Of a DNA stretch of 64,000 bases, positions 1 through 8,648 are shown in pieces. The DNA lies in the NCBI GenBank assembly GCA_013792075.1, contig VMSR01000282.1:1-64000 (forward strand), written 5' to 3'. Positions within the stretch are counted from its first letter, which is position 1. Each line of letters opens with the position of its first letter. The DNA is from Desulfobacula sp. (GTDB lineage Bacteria > Desulfobacterota > Desulfobacteria > Desulfobacterales > Desulfobacteraceae). Position numbers and translations under genes: made by a program. The notes under the pieces were generated by a model. The model worked only from the letters and a program-made list of their open reading frames with translations, made no database searches and had not been told where the DNA came from.

Positions 1-6
1 AATTGG

Positions 7-61
7 TTTATGCACTTAATGCTGATCAGAATAACAAAAATTTTTTTTTTATGCACTTAAT
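7..61. repeat. 14-bp direct repeat pair upstream of hisS
   Basis: TTTATGCACTTAAT occurs at 7-20 and again at 48-61, a period of 41 bp, in AT-rich DNA. The rest of 1-208 before hisS holds only the promoter-like boxes listed separately; no gene is visible. The repeats could be binding sites or the edge of a repeat family that continues outside the window. Confidence 0.5.
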
Positions 62-127
62 TTTCTCAAATTCTTATTCTTTTGGCCGGGGCAATTTTGT
101 CTATTCTGACATACTCCGTATTACATA

Positions 128-157
128 TTGACTAACAGTCTGATTTTAATCTATATA
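128..157 (+). promoter_or_regulatory. Putative sigma-70 promoter of hisS-aspS
   Basis: TTGACT at 128-133 and TATATA at 152-157 are separated by 18 bp, about 50 bp upstream of the hisS start. The match to the -35/-10 consensus is good, but no experimental support can be read from sequence. Confidence 0.45.
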
Positions 158-208
158 TATCGTTTGTATTCATTTTAGGTAATAATTTAGAGAGTAAAGA
201 TAAAGACA

Positions 209-1465
209 ATGCAGACCATAAGAGGATTTAGAGATATCCTGCCGGAACATATATCCCTGTGGCAGAGGGTTGAACAAGAGGCGTTTTCCCTGTTTGAATC
301 CTTTGGATTCAAGGAAATAAGGATACCCGTCCTGGAAAAAACAGACCTGTTTGCCAGGAGTATCGGAGAAACTACCGACATTGTCGAAAAGGAAATGTAC
401 ACCTTTTCCGACAGAAAAGGGGATCTGGTAACCCTGAGACCCGAAGCCACTGCGTCCATTTGCAGGTCCTATATCCAGCATAAAATGTATGCCACCGATC
501 CGGTGAGAAAATTTTATATGACCGGCCCCATGTTTCGGCGGGAAAGGCCCCAGAAAGGAAGGTACCGGCAATTCTACCAGATTGATGCTGAGGTGTTCGG
601 CATCGAATCCGCTTATATTGACAGTGAACTGATTTTTTTGCTCAATGAGTTATTCAAGCGCCTGGGGCTCACAGGGCTTACCGCACATATCAACAGCCTT
701 GGTTGTCCCGAATGCCGCCCCGCCTTTCAAAGGGCATTGCTGGATTTTCTCGGCAAACGAAAACAGGTCCTGTGTGAGAATTGCACCCGGCGAATTCAAA
801 AAAATCCATTGCGGATTCTTGACTGCAAAGTGGACTCCTGCCAGAAAGCTTTAGAGGGTGCACCTGCGACCATTGACCACCTCTGCCAGGCCTGTGATGA
901 TCATTTCACAATTGTCCGGACGACCCTGGAACGCCAGGGGGTTGCGTTTATGGTGGACAAATCCCTTGTCCGGGGACTTGACTATTATACCCGAACTGCC
1001 TGGGAAATCAAAACCACCACCCTGGGTGCCCAGGGTGCCGTGGCCGGCGGCGGCAGGTATGACGGCCTGGTGGAAGAACTGGGGGGACCTGCCACACCTG
1101 CCATCGGCTTTGCCATCGGGTTTGACCGCCTGGTGGAAGTCATGGAACAATTGAAAAAAAATGGCCAAGACCCCCCCCTGGACCTGTTCATTGTTGCCCT
1201 GGGGAATGCGGCCATGGCAAAGGCCTATCACTGGTCCTGCGACCTGAATCTTGCCGGGTTCAGAACCGGGATGGATTCCCGGGGAAAAAGTATGAAAAGC
1301 CTTATGAAAAGGGCAGACAAACTAAATGCTTCCCATGTGCTCATCGCAGGGGAGAATGAATTGAAGGAAAACCAGTTGATACTGAGAAATATGGATACCA
1401 AAGACCAGACCATGATCGCCATTGACAACCTGGTACCCACGCTAATGACACTTTTAACAAAATAA
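209..1465 (+). CDS. hisS: Histidyl-tRNA synthetase
   Basis: Charges tRNA-His with histidine in the cytoplasm (class II aminoacyl-tRNA synthetase). The 418 residues match the usual bacterial length. The N-terminus reads QTIRGFRDILPEH, the typical HisS opening; class II motif 2 is seen around the RPEATASICRSYI and FRRERPQKGRYRQF stretches, and the histidine-binding signatures LVRGLDYYTRTAWE and AVAGGGRYDGL are present in the second half. The C-terminal 95 residues form the anticodon-binding domain. The ATG start has only a weak purine-rich stretch before it. It is followed 37 bp later by aspS, a common bacterial pairing, so the two are probably co-transcribed. The identification is firm. Confidence 0.97.
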   Translation: MQTIRGFRDILPEHISLWQRVEQEAFSLFESFGFKEIRIPVLEKTDLFARSIGETTDIVEKEMYTFSDRKGDLVTLRPEATASICRSYIQHKMYATDPVRKFYMTGPMFRRERPQKGRYRQFYQIDAEVFGIESAYIDSELIFLLNELFKRLGLTGLTAHINSLGCPECRPAFQRALLDFLGKRKQVLCENCTRRIQKNPLRILDCKVDSCQKALEGAPATIDHLCQACDDHFTIVRTTLERQGVAFMVDKSLVRGLDYYTRTAWEIKTTTLGAQGAVAGGGRYDGLVEELGGPATPAIGFAIGFDRLVEVMEQLKKNGQDPPLDLFIVALGNAAMAKAYHWSCDLNLAGFRTGMDSRGKSMKSLMKRADKLNASHVLIAGENELKENQLILRNMDTKDQTMIAIDNLVPTLMTLLTK

Positions 1466-1502
1466 CACTTTTATAAAAATACTTAGGATTAAGGACAAAA
1501 AC

Positions 1503-3290
1503 GTGACTGATTTACTTGGAAATATGAAAAGAACACATACCTGTTCCCAGCTGAGGGATACCCACATAGACCGGGAAGTGGTGCTAATGGGATGGGTGCA
1601 GCACCGCAGGGACCATGGCGGGGTAATATTTATCGATTTGCGGGACAAGGACGGCATTACCCAGATCGTATTCAACCCGGTAATTTCCGAAAGCGTCCAT
1701 GGAAAAGCCCAGGAAATCAGAAGCGAATATGTCCTTGGGATCAGGGGAAAGGTTTCAGCCCGGCCGGGAGATATGCGCAACCCCCATATGGAAACCGGTG
1801 CCATTGAAATTCTTGCGGAGGAACTGAAGATTTTTTCCCGGGCCAAAACCCCTGCCTTCCTGATCGAGGACCGGGTGGAAGCCTCTGAAAGCATCCGCCT
1901 CCAATACCGGTATCTGGACCTAAGGCGACCCCAGCTCAAAAAAAATATCCTGGACCGGCATAAGGCCACCATGGCCATCAGAAACTATCTGGACAGCAAG
2001 GGCTTTATTGATATTGAAACCCCCTTTCTGACCAAAAGCACTCCCGAAGGCGCCAGGGATTATCTGGTTCCCTCCCGGGTCAACCAGGGAGACTTTTATG
2101 CCCTGCCCCAGTCCCCTCAACTTTTCAAACAACTGCTGATGATTGCGGGTTTTGACCGGTATTACCAGATTGTCAGATGCTTCCGGGATGAGGACCTGCG
2201 GGCGGACCGCCAGCCGGAATTCACCCAGATTGACATGGAGCTGTCCTTTGTCAACGAACATGAGATCATGGAAATTGCAGAGGGCCTGATCCGAAAGATC
2301 TTTAAACAGGTTCTCAATTACGAGCTTGCCCCGACCTTTCCCCAAATTACCTATGACGAAGCCATCGACCGGTTCGGCATTGACCGGCCGGACCTGAGAT
2401 TCGGCCTTGAACTGTGCAATGTTTCGGACATTGTAAAGGATGCCGGTTTTAAAGTTTTTGCCGATGTGACAAAAAATGGAGGCCTTGTTAAGGCCATTAA
2501 TGCCAAGGGATGTGCAAGCTTTAGCCGAAAACAGATTGATGAGCTCACCGATTTTGTTTCGGTATACAGGGCCAAGGGACTTGCCTGGATCAAGATCAAG
2601 GAAGACCAGTGGCAGTCACCCATTGCCAAATTTTTTACCGATGATGAACAAAAGGCCCTGAGCAAACGCCTGGATCTTGAACCCGGAGATATTGTCTTTT
2701 TTGTGGCAGACCAGCCCAAGATTACCAATGAGGCCCTGGGCCAGCTGAGAAATGAATTGGGACGCCGCCTGGAATTAATCCGTGACGATGTGTTTGAATT
2801 TACCTGGGTGACAGAATTTCCCTTGTTTGATTACGATGAAACGGAAAAGCGATACCAGTCCCTTCATCATCCCTTTACCGCCCCCCTTGAAAGTGACATT
2901 GATAAAATTTCAACAGCCCCCCTTGAGATCAAATCCCGGGCCTATGACCTGGTGCTCAACGGAATTGAAATCGGCGGCGGCAGTATCCGTATCCATGACT
3001 CAGCTCTCCAGGAACGGGTCCTTAATTGCCTGGGCATTGATGCCGAGGAAGCCCAGGAAAAATTCGGATTCCTCCTGGAAGCCCTGGCATCGGGAGCTCC
3101 CCCCCACGGCGGGATTGCCTTTGGCCTGGACCGGCTGATGATGATCCTTTGCAAAGAAGATTCCATTAGAAACGTCATTGCCTTTCCCAAAACCCAGAAA
3201 GCCACCTGTCTTTTGACCGGCGCACCTTCCAAGGCAGCTCCGTCCCAGCTCCAGGAGCTGGCCATCAAGGTGTCCAAAATTGGAGAATAG
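1503..3290 (+). CDS. aspS: Aspartyl-tRNA synthetase
   Basis: Charges tRNA-Asp (possibly also tRNA-Asn if the organism uses the transamidation route) with aspartate. The 595 residues fit the long bacterial type with a GAD insertion. An N-terminal OB-fold anticodon-binding domain (about 15-110) is followed by the class II core: TPEGARDYLVPSR, the QSPQLFKQLLMIAG stretch, FRDEDLRADRQPEFTQ (motif 2) and the terminal GIAFGLDRLMM (motif 3). The start is GTG at 1503; an AAGGA seven bases upstream supports it over the internal ATG at 1524. It is the second gene after hisS and ends at a strong terminator. Confidence 0.97.
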   Translation: MTDLLGNMKRTHTCSQLRDTHIDREVVLMGWVQHRRDHGGVIFIDLRDKDGITQIVFNPVISESVHGKAQEIRSEYVLGIRGKVSARPGDMRNPHMETGAIEILAEELKIFSRAKTPAFLIEDRVEASESIRLQYRYLDLRRPQLKKNILDRHKATMAIRNYLDSKGFIDIETPFLTKSTPEGARDYLVPSRVNQGDFYALPQSPQLFKQLLMIAGFDRYYQIVRCFRDEDLRADRQPEFTQIDMELSFVNEHEIMEIAEGLIRKIFKQVLNYELAPTFPQITYDEAIDRFGIDRPDLRFGLELCNVSDIVKDAGFKVFADVTKNGGLVKAINAKGCASFSRKQIDELTDFVSVYRAKGLAWIKIKEDQWQSPIAKFFTDDEQKALSKRLDLEPGDIVFFVADQPKITNEALGQLRNELGRRLELIRDDVFEFTWVTEFPLFDYDETEKRYQSLHHPFTAPLESDIDKISTAPLEIKSRAYDLVLNGIEIGGGSIRIHDSALQERVLNCLGIDAEEAQEKFGFLLEALASGAPPHGGIAFGLDRLMMILCKEDSIRNVIAFPKTQKATCLLTGAPSKAAPSQLQELAIKVSKIGE

Positions 3291-3323
3291 GCGATAAAAC
3301 AAAAGCTTTAGGAACCACTCCAT

Positions 3324-3367
3324 AAAAAAAGCGTCTGGTCTTTTATCCAAGACCGGACGCTTTTTTT
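3324..3367. terminator. Bidirectional rho-independent terminator between aspS and minE
   Basis: Twelve-base arms at 3331-3342 and 3349-3360 pair with a single G-T wobble around a six-base loop. They are flanked by seven A on the left and seven T on the right, so the structure can end aspS transcription on plus and minE transcription on minus. Confidence 0.9.
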
Positions 3368-3392
3368 GCAACCCCAAAGAGTTCCAGTGCTC

Positions 3393-3662
3393 CTATGCCT
3401 GTTTTCTTCTCACATGCAAAATAGGGGTGTTAAAGACCAGGGCAGAAACATTATCATCCCGCTTGACCTTTAGTTCCAGGGCCTCCCTGTCAATTTCAAA
3501 ATATTTTGAAATCACGTCCACAATGTCGTTTTGAAGATCAATCAAGGTGGTGTCATTGACTTCGAGTTTGTCATAAATTAAAGAGAACTGAAGCCGTTTT
3601 TTGGCGTCATCTTTGCTTTTTTTCTTCTGCCCTGTAAAGCGTTTCAATAATCCTGATAGCAT
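3393..3662 (-). CDS. minE: Cell division topological specificity factor MinE
   Basis: MinE drives MinD off the membrane and so creates the pole-to-pole Min oscillation that restricts FtsZ rings to midcell. The protein has 89 residues, the normal size. An N-terminal MLSGLLKRF amphipathic membrane-targeting stretch is followed by the KKRLQFSLIYDK MinD-interaction segment and a C-terminal dimerisation domain. An AGGAG-type ribosome site lies just before the ATG. It is the last gene of the minC-minD-minE operon, 13 bp after minD. Confidence 0.95.
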   Translation of the reverse strand: MLSGLLKRFTGQKKKSKDDAKKRLQFSLIYDKLEVNDTTLIDLQNDIVDVISKYFEIDREALELKVKRDDNVSALVFNTPILHVRRKQA

Positions 3663-3675
3663 TAAATTCTCCTTA

Positions 3676-4473
3676 TTATTTTAACCCGAATGATCTGCTG
3701 ATTTTGCTCCACATATTTGTTTTGTCGGTGGGCACTTCAATGGGTACATTTTCTTCACCATTGAGACGGCGGGCAATCCGCCTGAAAGCCTGCCCCGCCT
3801 TTGAGTCGTTCTGGAGCACCAGCGGGGTCCCGGTGTTGGAGGAAATTAACACCTTATCATCCATGGGGACAAGACCTGCCAGCTCTATGGCAAGGACTTC
3901 CACCACATCTTCGTGGCTGAGCATCTCCCCCCGTCTCACCCGGGCAGGCTCAATCCGGTTAACAATCAGCTTGGGCGTGAGAGATCGGGAATACAAAATA
4001 CCAATGACCCGGTCCGCATCCCTGACAGCCGAAACATCCGGGGTACAGACCACCAGAGCTTCATTTGCGCTGACAATGGAATTTTCAAACCCGCGTTCAA
4101 TGCCGGCAGGAGAATCCATGATCACATAATCAAATTGCTTACGCAGTTCCTTTGCCACCCGTTCAACCCCGGCAGTGGTCAGGACGTCTTTGTTGTCACT
4201 CTGGGAAGCGGGGATAAGAAAAAGATTGTCGATTCTTCTGTCCCGGATGGTGGCCTGTTCGATTTTGCACCGTTCCAACACCACATCCACAATATTAAAC
4301 ACGATCCGGTTTTCCAGACCCATGACAACATCGAGGTTTCTCAGGCCAATGTCCATATCCACAATGGCCACGCGATTTCCTTCAAGGGCAAGCGCAGCAC
4401 CAATGGATGAAGTGGCCGTTGTTTTGCCCACCCCCCCTTTTCCCGATGTCACGACAATTATTTTTCCTTCCAA
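3676..4473 (-). CDS. minD: Septum site-determining ATPase MinD
   Basis: Membrane-cycling ATPase that recruits MinC and is released by MinE. The 265 residues show the deviant Walker A GKGGVGKTT near residue 11, the VDMDIGLRNLD switch I region, and a DSPAGIERGF switch II stretch. The C-terminus ends in a short amphipathic helix (MWSKISRSFG), the membrane-targeting sequence of the family. Its position between minC and minE confirms the assignment. Confidence 0.97.
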   Translation of the reverse strand: MEGKIIVVTSGKGGVGKTTATSSIGAALALEGNRVAIVDMDIGLRNLDVVMGLENRIVFNIVDVVLERCKIEQATIRDRRIDNLFLIPASQSDNKDVLTTAGVERVAKELRKQFDYVIMDSPAGIERGFENSIVSANEALVVCTPDVSAVRDADRVIGILYSRSLTPKLIVNRIEPARVRRGEMLSHEDVVEVLAIELAGLVPMDDKVLISSNTGTPLVLQNDSKAGQAFRRIARRLNGEENVPIEVPTDKTNMWSKISRSFGLK

Positions 4474-4500
4474 TTCACACCTCTATCAAAATTTTTATGT

Positions 4501-5190
4501 TTAAATGGCTTCTGGCCAGGGCATTCGCCTGAACGGGCTTGCCTTCATATAGTCTTTCACAACAATTGTGCTATTTTCCACAGATGCAAATTCCGGAATG
4601 CTGGAGGCCCCTTCTTCATTTCCCGAGGCCGCAACACTGCCAATTTTCACATGGCTGGGATTAAATTCAAGGGCAAAGACCATGGCATCATTTTTATCCG
4701 GAAAGCCGGCATGCACCTTGCCGGAAAGTCTTCCCAGCACAATAACATCTCCGCCGGCAACGATTTCAGCCCCTGGATTCACGTCCCCGGTAATTACCAA
4801 ATGTTTTTTGGCATCTATTTTCTGTCCGGACCGAACCCGGCCCCTGAGCATGAGGACTTCACTACGATGGTGATTCCAGCCCTTTGACAGGTCCCGCTGC
4901 CGGATTCTTTCCGTGGGAACCGATCGTTTTACGGGTGTCGTGGAGATGAGGCCCAGGTCAAAATTTTCCCTTAAATAGGTCTTCATTCGCAAGATCAGGT
5001 CTTCATGCCCCTTTGCATCCCCCACATCCAGTACCACATCGGCATTCACGGCCAGGTGCTTCAATTTCCGGATCAGCTTGTCAATTTCGGAAATCAGAAC
5101 CGCTTCGGGAAAGGAGGGATCCAGAGTGATCCAAAATCCTTTGCCCACCCCTTTTAATCTAACCGATCTCACACTTTCAAAATTAATCAT
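4501..5190 (-). CDS. minC: Septum site-determining protein MinC
   Basis: Inhibits FtsZ polymerisation away from midcell when bound to MinD. The 229 residues show the two MinC domains: a divergent N-terminal FtsZ-interacting half (1-105) and the conserved right-handed beta-helix C-terminal half, recognisable by RGRVRSGQKI, GDVNPGAEIVAGGDVIVLGRLSGKVHAG and AGFPDKNDAMVFA. It is the first gene of the min operon, with a strong promoter-like sequence just upstream and a 27-bp gap to minD. Confidence 0.95.
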   Translation of the reverse strand: MINFESVRSVRLKGVGKGFWITLDPSFPEAVLISEIDKLIRKLKHLAVNADVVLDVGDAKGHEDLILRMKTYLRENFDLGLISTTPVKRSVPTERIRQRDLSKGWNHHRSEVLMLRGRVRSGQKIDAKKHLVITGDVNPGAEIVAGGDVIVLGRLSGKVHAGFPDKNDAMVFALEFNPSHVKIGSVAASGNEEGASSIPEFASVENSTIVVKDYMKASPFRRMPWPEAI

Positions 5191-5239
5191 TGTCTACTTT
5201 GGCAAATTGTTTGTTTAAATTTATAAGAATCATCCGGGA

Positions 5240-5268
5240 GTTATAAAAAATCAAGGAAACAGTGTCAA
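5240..5268 (-). promoter_or_regulatory. Putative sigma-70 promoter of minCDE
   Basis: Read on the minus strand, TTGACA (5268-5263) and TATAAC (5245-5240) are separated by exactly 17 bp and lie 50-78 bp upstream of the minC start. Confidence 0.65.
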
Positions 5269-5340
5269 GAACTGAATCTTTTGCCGGTTGGGAGGGAATC
5301 AGGCCAAACCATCTGTGGGCACTTCCTGGCTGGGAAAAAA

Positions 5341-6486
5341 CTATAATTCAAGGACCTCCCGTATCTTATGGGAGAAATCAATCACGGAATAGGGCTTTAA
5401 AATATATCCTTTGCATCCTTTTTTGAGCATTTCCTGGGCTTTTTCATCAATGGAATATCCTGTTGAGAGCAGCACCTTGATATCTGGATTCTGTTTTTTT
5501 AATTCCAAAAATGTCTCAAGGCCATTCATCTCCGGCATGATCATATCCAGAATCACCAGGTTGATTTCCTCTTTTTTCTCGGCATAAATCTGAAGGGCAT
5601 TCTTACCGGAATCTGCAGTAATCACACGATATCCCAATGCTTTACAGATCTCCCTTCCAACGGTTAGGATTCGCTGCTCATCATCCACAAGCAGAACAAA
5701 TTCATTGCCCAACACCAGTTTTTCATCTGCCGAGGGCATGTCAGAAGTTTCAATGGGCGCTGCCAGGGGAAGAATGATGGAAAAAGCCGATCCCACATCC
5801 GGTGAACTCCAGACATCAATCACGCCATTGTGGTTCTGGACAATCTCCCTGGCAAAGGTAAGACCCAGTCCTTTTTTTTCGGGATAATCCCTGTGATTTG
5901 CTGAATAAAAGGGTTTAAAAATTTTTTCCAGGGTCTCAGCATCCATGCCCATGCCCGTATCGGTAATGGTTATCTTGACGAAGAAACCCGTATCCAGGCC
6001 ATAAGCTTCGGCAGTTCCATTCAGAATGGCGGCAGCTTCCGTGGCAACTGAAAGTTTCCCACCCTTGGGCATGGCAAGAAGCGCATTGTCCACAATGGCT
6101 GCGATCACCTGGTTGATTTTATCCGGATCTGCATTGATAACAAGGGGCTTGGTGTCCAGGTCCACGTCCAGCACAACCTTTTTTCCCTTGAGATCAAGGG
6201 TTTCCATTGCCCTTCGAACCAGACGGTTCACATCAATGGAACTGGTATAATAGGCGTCTACCTTGGCGAAGCCCAGGAGTTGGTTGGCAATTTCCGAGCC
6301 TTTGTCAATGCAGTCAATTATTTGTGTAATATGCCCATAAAGCGGGTCAGAGGGGTTGATGCTGTTCATCATCAATGAGGCATGGCCTTTTATGGCTGCC
6401 AAGAGGTTGTTAAAATCGTGGGCAATTCCCCCGGCTAGCGCCTCAACCGCGTCTGGTGACTCATTTTTAAATTGTATATATTCCAT
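5341..6486 (-). CDS. Hybrid histidine kinase without a sensor domain
   Basis: Histidine kinase fused to a receiver domain, 381 residues. It begins almost directly with the H-box ALAGGIAHDFNNLL (about 15-30), followed by a HATPase domain (N box at INQVIAAIVDNALLAM, G boxes at DTGMGMDAETLEKIFKPFYS and GLGLTFAREIV), then a C-terminal REC domain (LVDDEQ, phospho-acceptor in VILDMIMPEMNG, lysine in LKPYS). No transmembrane or PAS input is encoded, so it must sense through a partner or act as a cytoplasmic phosphorelay element. It lies 122 bp downstream of the NarL-type regulator on the same strand and the two probably work together. Confidence 0.88.
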   Translation of the reverse strand: MEYIQFKNESPDAVEALAGGIAHDFNNLLAAIKGHASLMMNSINPSDPLYGHITQIIDCIDKGSEIANQLLGFAKVDAYYTSSIDVNRLVRRAMETLDLKGKKVVLDVDLDTKPLVINADPDKINQVIAAIVDNALLAMPKGGKLSVATEAAAILNGTAEAYGLDTGFFVKITITDTGMGMDAETLEKIFKPFYSANHRDYPEKKGLGLTFAREIVQNHNGVIDVWSSPDVGSAFSIILPLAAPIETSDMPSADEKLVLGNEFVLLVDDEQRILTVGREICKALGYRVITADSGKNALQIYAEKKEEINLVILDMIMPEMNGLETFLELKKQNPDIKVLLSTGYSIDEKAQEMLKKGCKGYILKPYSVIDFSHKIREVLEL

Positions 6487-6608
6487 TTGCCACCTCTTAC
6501 AAATCTCAAAAAAACTTAAATCCGATTTATCCCTAAGATTCTTGCTTATAGCCTATAATTGATTTCCTTTGCAATCAGGGAAACCCTTATTTTAACAAAA
6601 AAAGTTTA

Positions 6609-7259
6609 TTATTCCAGGGATATTATTCCTTCTTTAATGGCAAATTTTGTCAATCCGGCAACGCTGAAAATATTGAGTTTTTTCATAATATTTCTGCGGT
6701 GGGTTTCAATGGTTTTAATGCTCACACTCAATTCTTCGGCAATGTCCCGGGTCGTCTCCCCTTCAGCCACCAGTTGGAGAATTTCCCGTTCTTTTTTGGA
6801 TATTTTATTAAATTTCGGAAATTCCGTACTGCTGGAAAAGATATCTCCCTGGCTGTCCACATACATTCTGGCGATAGACGGCGTCAGATAAAAATTACCG
6901 CTTAGCACTTCCTGGATTGCATCATACAACTCACTGAAGGCAGACTCTTTAAGGATATACCCGGATGCGCCGGCTGCAAACATTTTGTCAATATTGGTTT
7001 TGCTTGAATGCATGGACAAGGCAATAATTTTTATGTGGGGAACTTCCTGCTTGATTCTGGCGGTTGCTTCCACGCCATTAAGACCAGGCATGGAAATATC
7101 CATCAGCATGACATCGGGCTTCAGGGCAATGGCCTTTTCCACGGCCTCCCTGCCGTTCTGGGCAATATCCAGCACCTGTATCCCTTTTTTTTCCAGCAAA
7201 CTTTTCAACCCTTCCCGAATAATTGCATGGTCATCTGCTATGATGGCTTTTATTTCCAT
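6609..7259 (-). CDS. NarL/FixJ-family response regulator
   Basis: Two-component transcription factor of 216 residues. The N-terminal receiver domain has the acidic pair in IIADDHAIIREGL and the phospho-acceptor Asp in VMLMDISMPGLNG; Ser and Lys switch residues follow (ALSMH, YILKE). A LuxR-type HTH occupies about 150-210 (LSKREREI-like KKEREILQLVAEGETTRDIAEELSVS, then VETHRRNIMKKL-like ETHRRNIMKKL). It precedes the sensor-less hybrid kinase and diverges from aroF. Target genes are not evident. Confidence 0.92.
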   Translation of the reverse strand: MEIKAIIADDHAIIREGLKSLLEKKGIQVLDIAQNGREAVEKAIALKPDVMLMDISMPGLNGVEATARIKQEVPHIKIIALSMHSSKTNIDKMFAAGASGYILKESAFSELYDAIQEVLSGNFYLTPSIARMYVDSQGDIFSSSTEFPKFNKISKKEREILQLVAEGETTRDIAEELSVSIKTIETHRRNIMKKLNIFSVAGLTKFAIKEGIISLE

Positions 7260-7339
7260 ATCCTCCCGTCACCGCTTAATTTTAAGGAAGTCTATCCCGA
7301 AGACAAATGAAAATCAAATGTTAATTTTGACTTTTTTTA

Positions 7340-7367
7340 TTGACAATCGTTTTATTCTCTCTATAAT
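7340..7367 (+). promoter_or_regulatory. Strong sigma-70 promoter of aroF-aroB
   Basis: A perfect TTGACA (7340-7345) and perfect TATAAT (7362-7367) are 16 bp apart. Transcription would start near 7374, leaving a leader of about 260 nt before the aroF start codon at 7635. That length is unusual and points to leader-mediated control. Confidence 0.75.
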
Positions 7368-7381
7368 GCTTTTTTATTATG

Positions 7382-7498
7382 ATGTTCCTGTACACAGAAA
7401 CAAAAAAAGCGCAACAAAGCGCTTTCCGCAAAATGGCAGATTCTTCCTGGCGATGGTGGCACAGCCACAACTGCGGCACTGCTTTCTGTCTGACATGA
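7382..7498 (+). promoter_or_regulatory. Candidate leader peptide with a Trp-Arg-Trp-Trp run ahead of aroF
   Basis: A 38-codon open frame starts at ATG 7382 (a second in-frame ATG is at 7433) and ends with TGA at 7496-7498. It carries tryptophan codons at 7448, 7454 and 7457, separated by only one Arg codon. The codons sit over a short hairpin (GTGGC 7456-7460 with GCCAC 7464-7468). Further downstream lies a terminator-like stem (7522-7547). CAGCC at 7462-7466 could instead pair with GGCTG at 7524-7528, which would break that stem. This is the layout of a tryptophan attenuator controlling DAHP synthase. The weak point is the lack of a clear Shine-Dalgarno sequence before either ATG. Confidence 0.45.
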
Positions 7499-7521
7499 AT
7501 CCATAAAAGACAAAAGAACCC

Positions 7522-7553
7522 AAGGCTGCAGGAAAAACGGCAGCCTTTGTTAT
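7522..7553 (+). terminator. Terminator-like hairpin in the aroF leader
   Basis: AAGGCTGC (7522-7529) pairs perfectly with GCAGCCTT (7540-7547) around a ten-base loop and is followed by a moderately T-rich tract. It lies 87 bp upstream of the aroF start, between promoter and gene, where an attenuator would be. The T-tract is interrupted, so unaided termination may be weak. Confidence 0.5.
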
Positions 7554-7634
7554 TTCAGGGTTGTCATTAATCTCCCGCCTTTTTTATTGCCCATTGAATT
7601 GAATGCTGATACAAACCCTTATTGGAGGTACGAA

Positions 7635-8648
7635 ATGTTAGTTGTATTAAAAAAAGGCACGACAGAAGAACAAGTCCAGGCAATTGTCCGGACCATTGAA
7701 AAACGAGGATATATGGCCCGGCCCATACCCGGAGGCGACAGGGTTTCCATTGGTATCCTGCACAATAAAGGATCCGTGGATGCAGCCCATTTCCTTGGGC
7801 TTGACGGTGTAAAGGAGGTTATTCCGGTGACAAAACCCTATAAGCTTGTCAGCCGGGAGTTCAGGCAGGAAAACACCCAGGTCAAAATAGGTGACGCTGT
7901 TTTCGGCAATGGAACCATGCCCGTGATTGCCGGCCCCTGTGCTGTTGAAAGTTTAGAACAGGTACTCTCCATTGCCAGGTCTGTACAAAAGGCGGGTGCA
8001 ACCCTTTTCAGGGGTGGGGCATTCAAACCCAGAACATCCCCCTATTCCTTCCAGGGATTGGGAGAAAAGGGCCTTGAATTCTTAGCAAAAGTTCGGGAAG
8101 AAACTGGCCTGCCGGTTGTGACCGAAGTCATGGATGTTGAAACTTTTGATATTGTGGAGGCCTATGTGGACGTGGTCCAGATCGGCACCCGAAACATGCA
8201 GAACTTTTCCCTGCTCAGACGGGCTGGAAGATCTAAAAAACCCGTGATCCTAAAACGGGGCATGTCCGCCATGCTCGAAGAATGGCTCATGGCAGCGGAA
8301 TATATAATGGAAGAGGGCAATTCCAATGTCATCCTTTGTGAGCGGGGGGTCAGAACCTTTGTCCGCCACAGCCGGAACACCCTGGACCTGTCCGTGGTGC
8401 CCGCCGTAAAAAAGGAAAGCCATCTGCCCATTATTGTGGATCCCAGCCATGCCGCCGGCGTTAGAGACCAGGTGATCCCCCTGGCCTATGCCTGCGCCGC
8501 CCTGGGAGCAGACGGGCTGATGATCGAGGTCCATAACCATCCGGATGAAGCCCTGAGTGACGGAGCCCAATCTCTTTATCCCGACCAGTTCACTGCTGTC
8601 ATGAAAAAAATGACCGCCATCCGCTCAATTCTTGGAGCCGATGAATGA
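7635..8648 (+). CDS. aroF: 3-deoxy-7-phosphoheptulonate (DAHP) synthase, type I-beta with N-terminal regulatory domain
   Basis: Condenses phosphoenolpyruvate and erythrose 4-phosphate, the first step of the shikimate pathway. The start is taken at 7635 (LVVLKKGTTEEQ follows the Met), seven bases after GGAGG; an upstream ATG at 7587 lacks such a site. The protein then has 337 residues: a ferredoxin/ACT-like N-terminal domain (1-70) as in Thermotoga DAHP synthase, then the barrel with AGPCAVES, GGAFKPRTSPYSFQG, IGTRNMQN, KPVILKRGM, CERGVRTF and DPSHAAG, which carry metal and PEP ligands. It overlaps aroB by four bases (ATGA). A possible tryptophan leader precedes it. Confidence 0.95.
   Translation: MLVVLKKGTTEEQVQAIVRTIEKRGYMARPIPGGDRVSIGILHNKGSVDAAHFLGLDGVKEVIPVTKPYKLVSREFRQENTQVKIGDAVFGNGTMPVIAGPCAVESLEQVLSIARSVQKAGATLFRGGAFKPRTSPYSFQGLGEKGLEFLAKVREETGLPVVTEVMDVETFDIVEAYVDVVQIGTRNMQNFSLLRRAGRSKKPVILKRGMSAMLEEWLMAAEYIMEEGNSNVILCERGVRTFVRHSRNTLDLSVVPAVKKESHLPIIVDPSHAAGVRDQVIPLAYACAALGADGLMIEVHNHPDEALSDGAQSLYPDQFTAVMKKMTAIRSILGADE

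Noticed and set aside
170-571. 133-codon minus frame antisense to hisS
   Set aside because: It is the antisense shadow of hisS; hisS has intact class II motifs in the sense frame.
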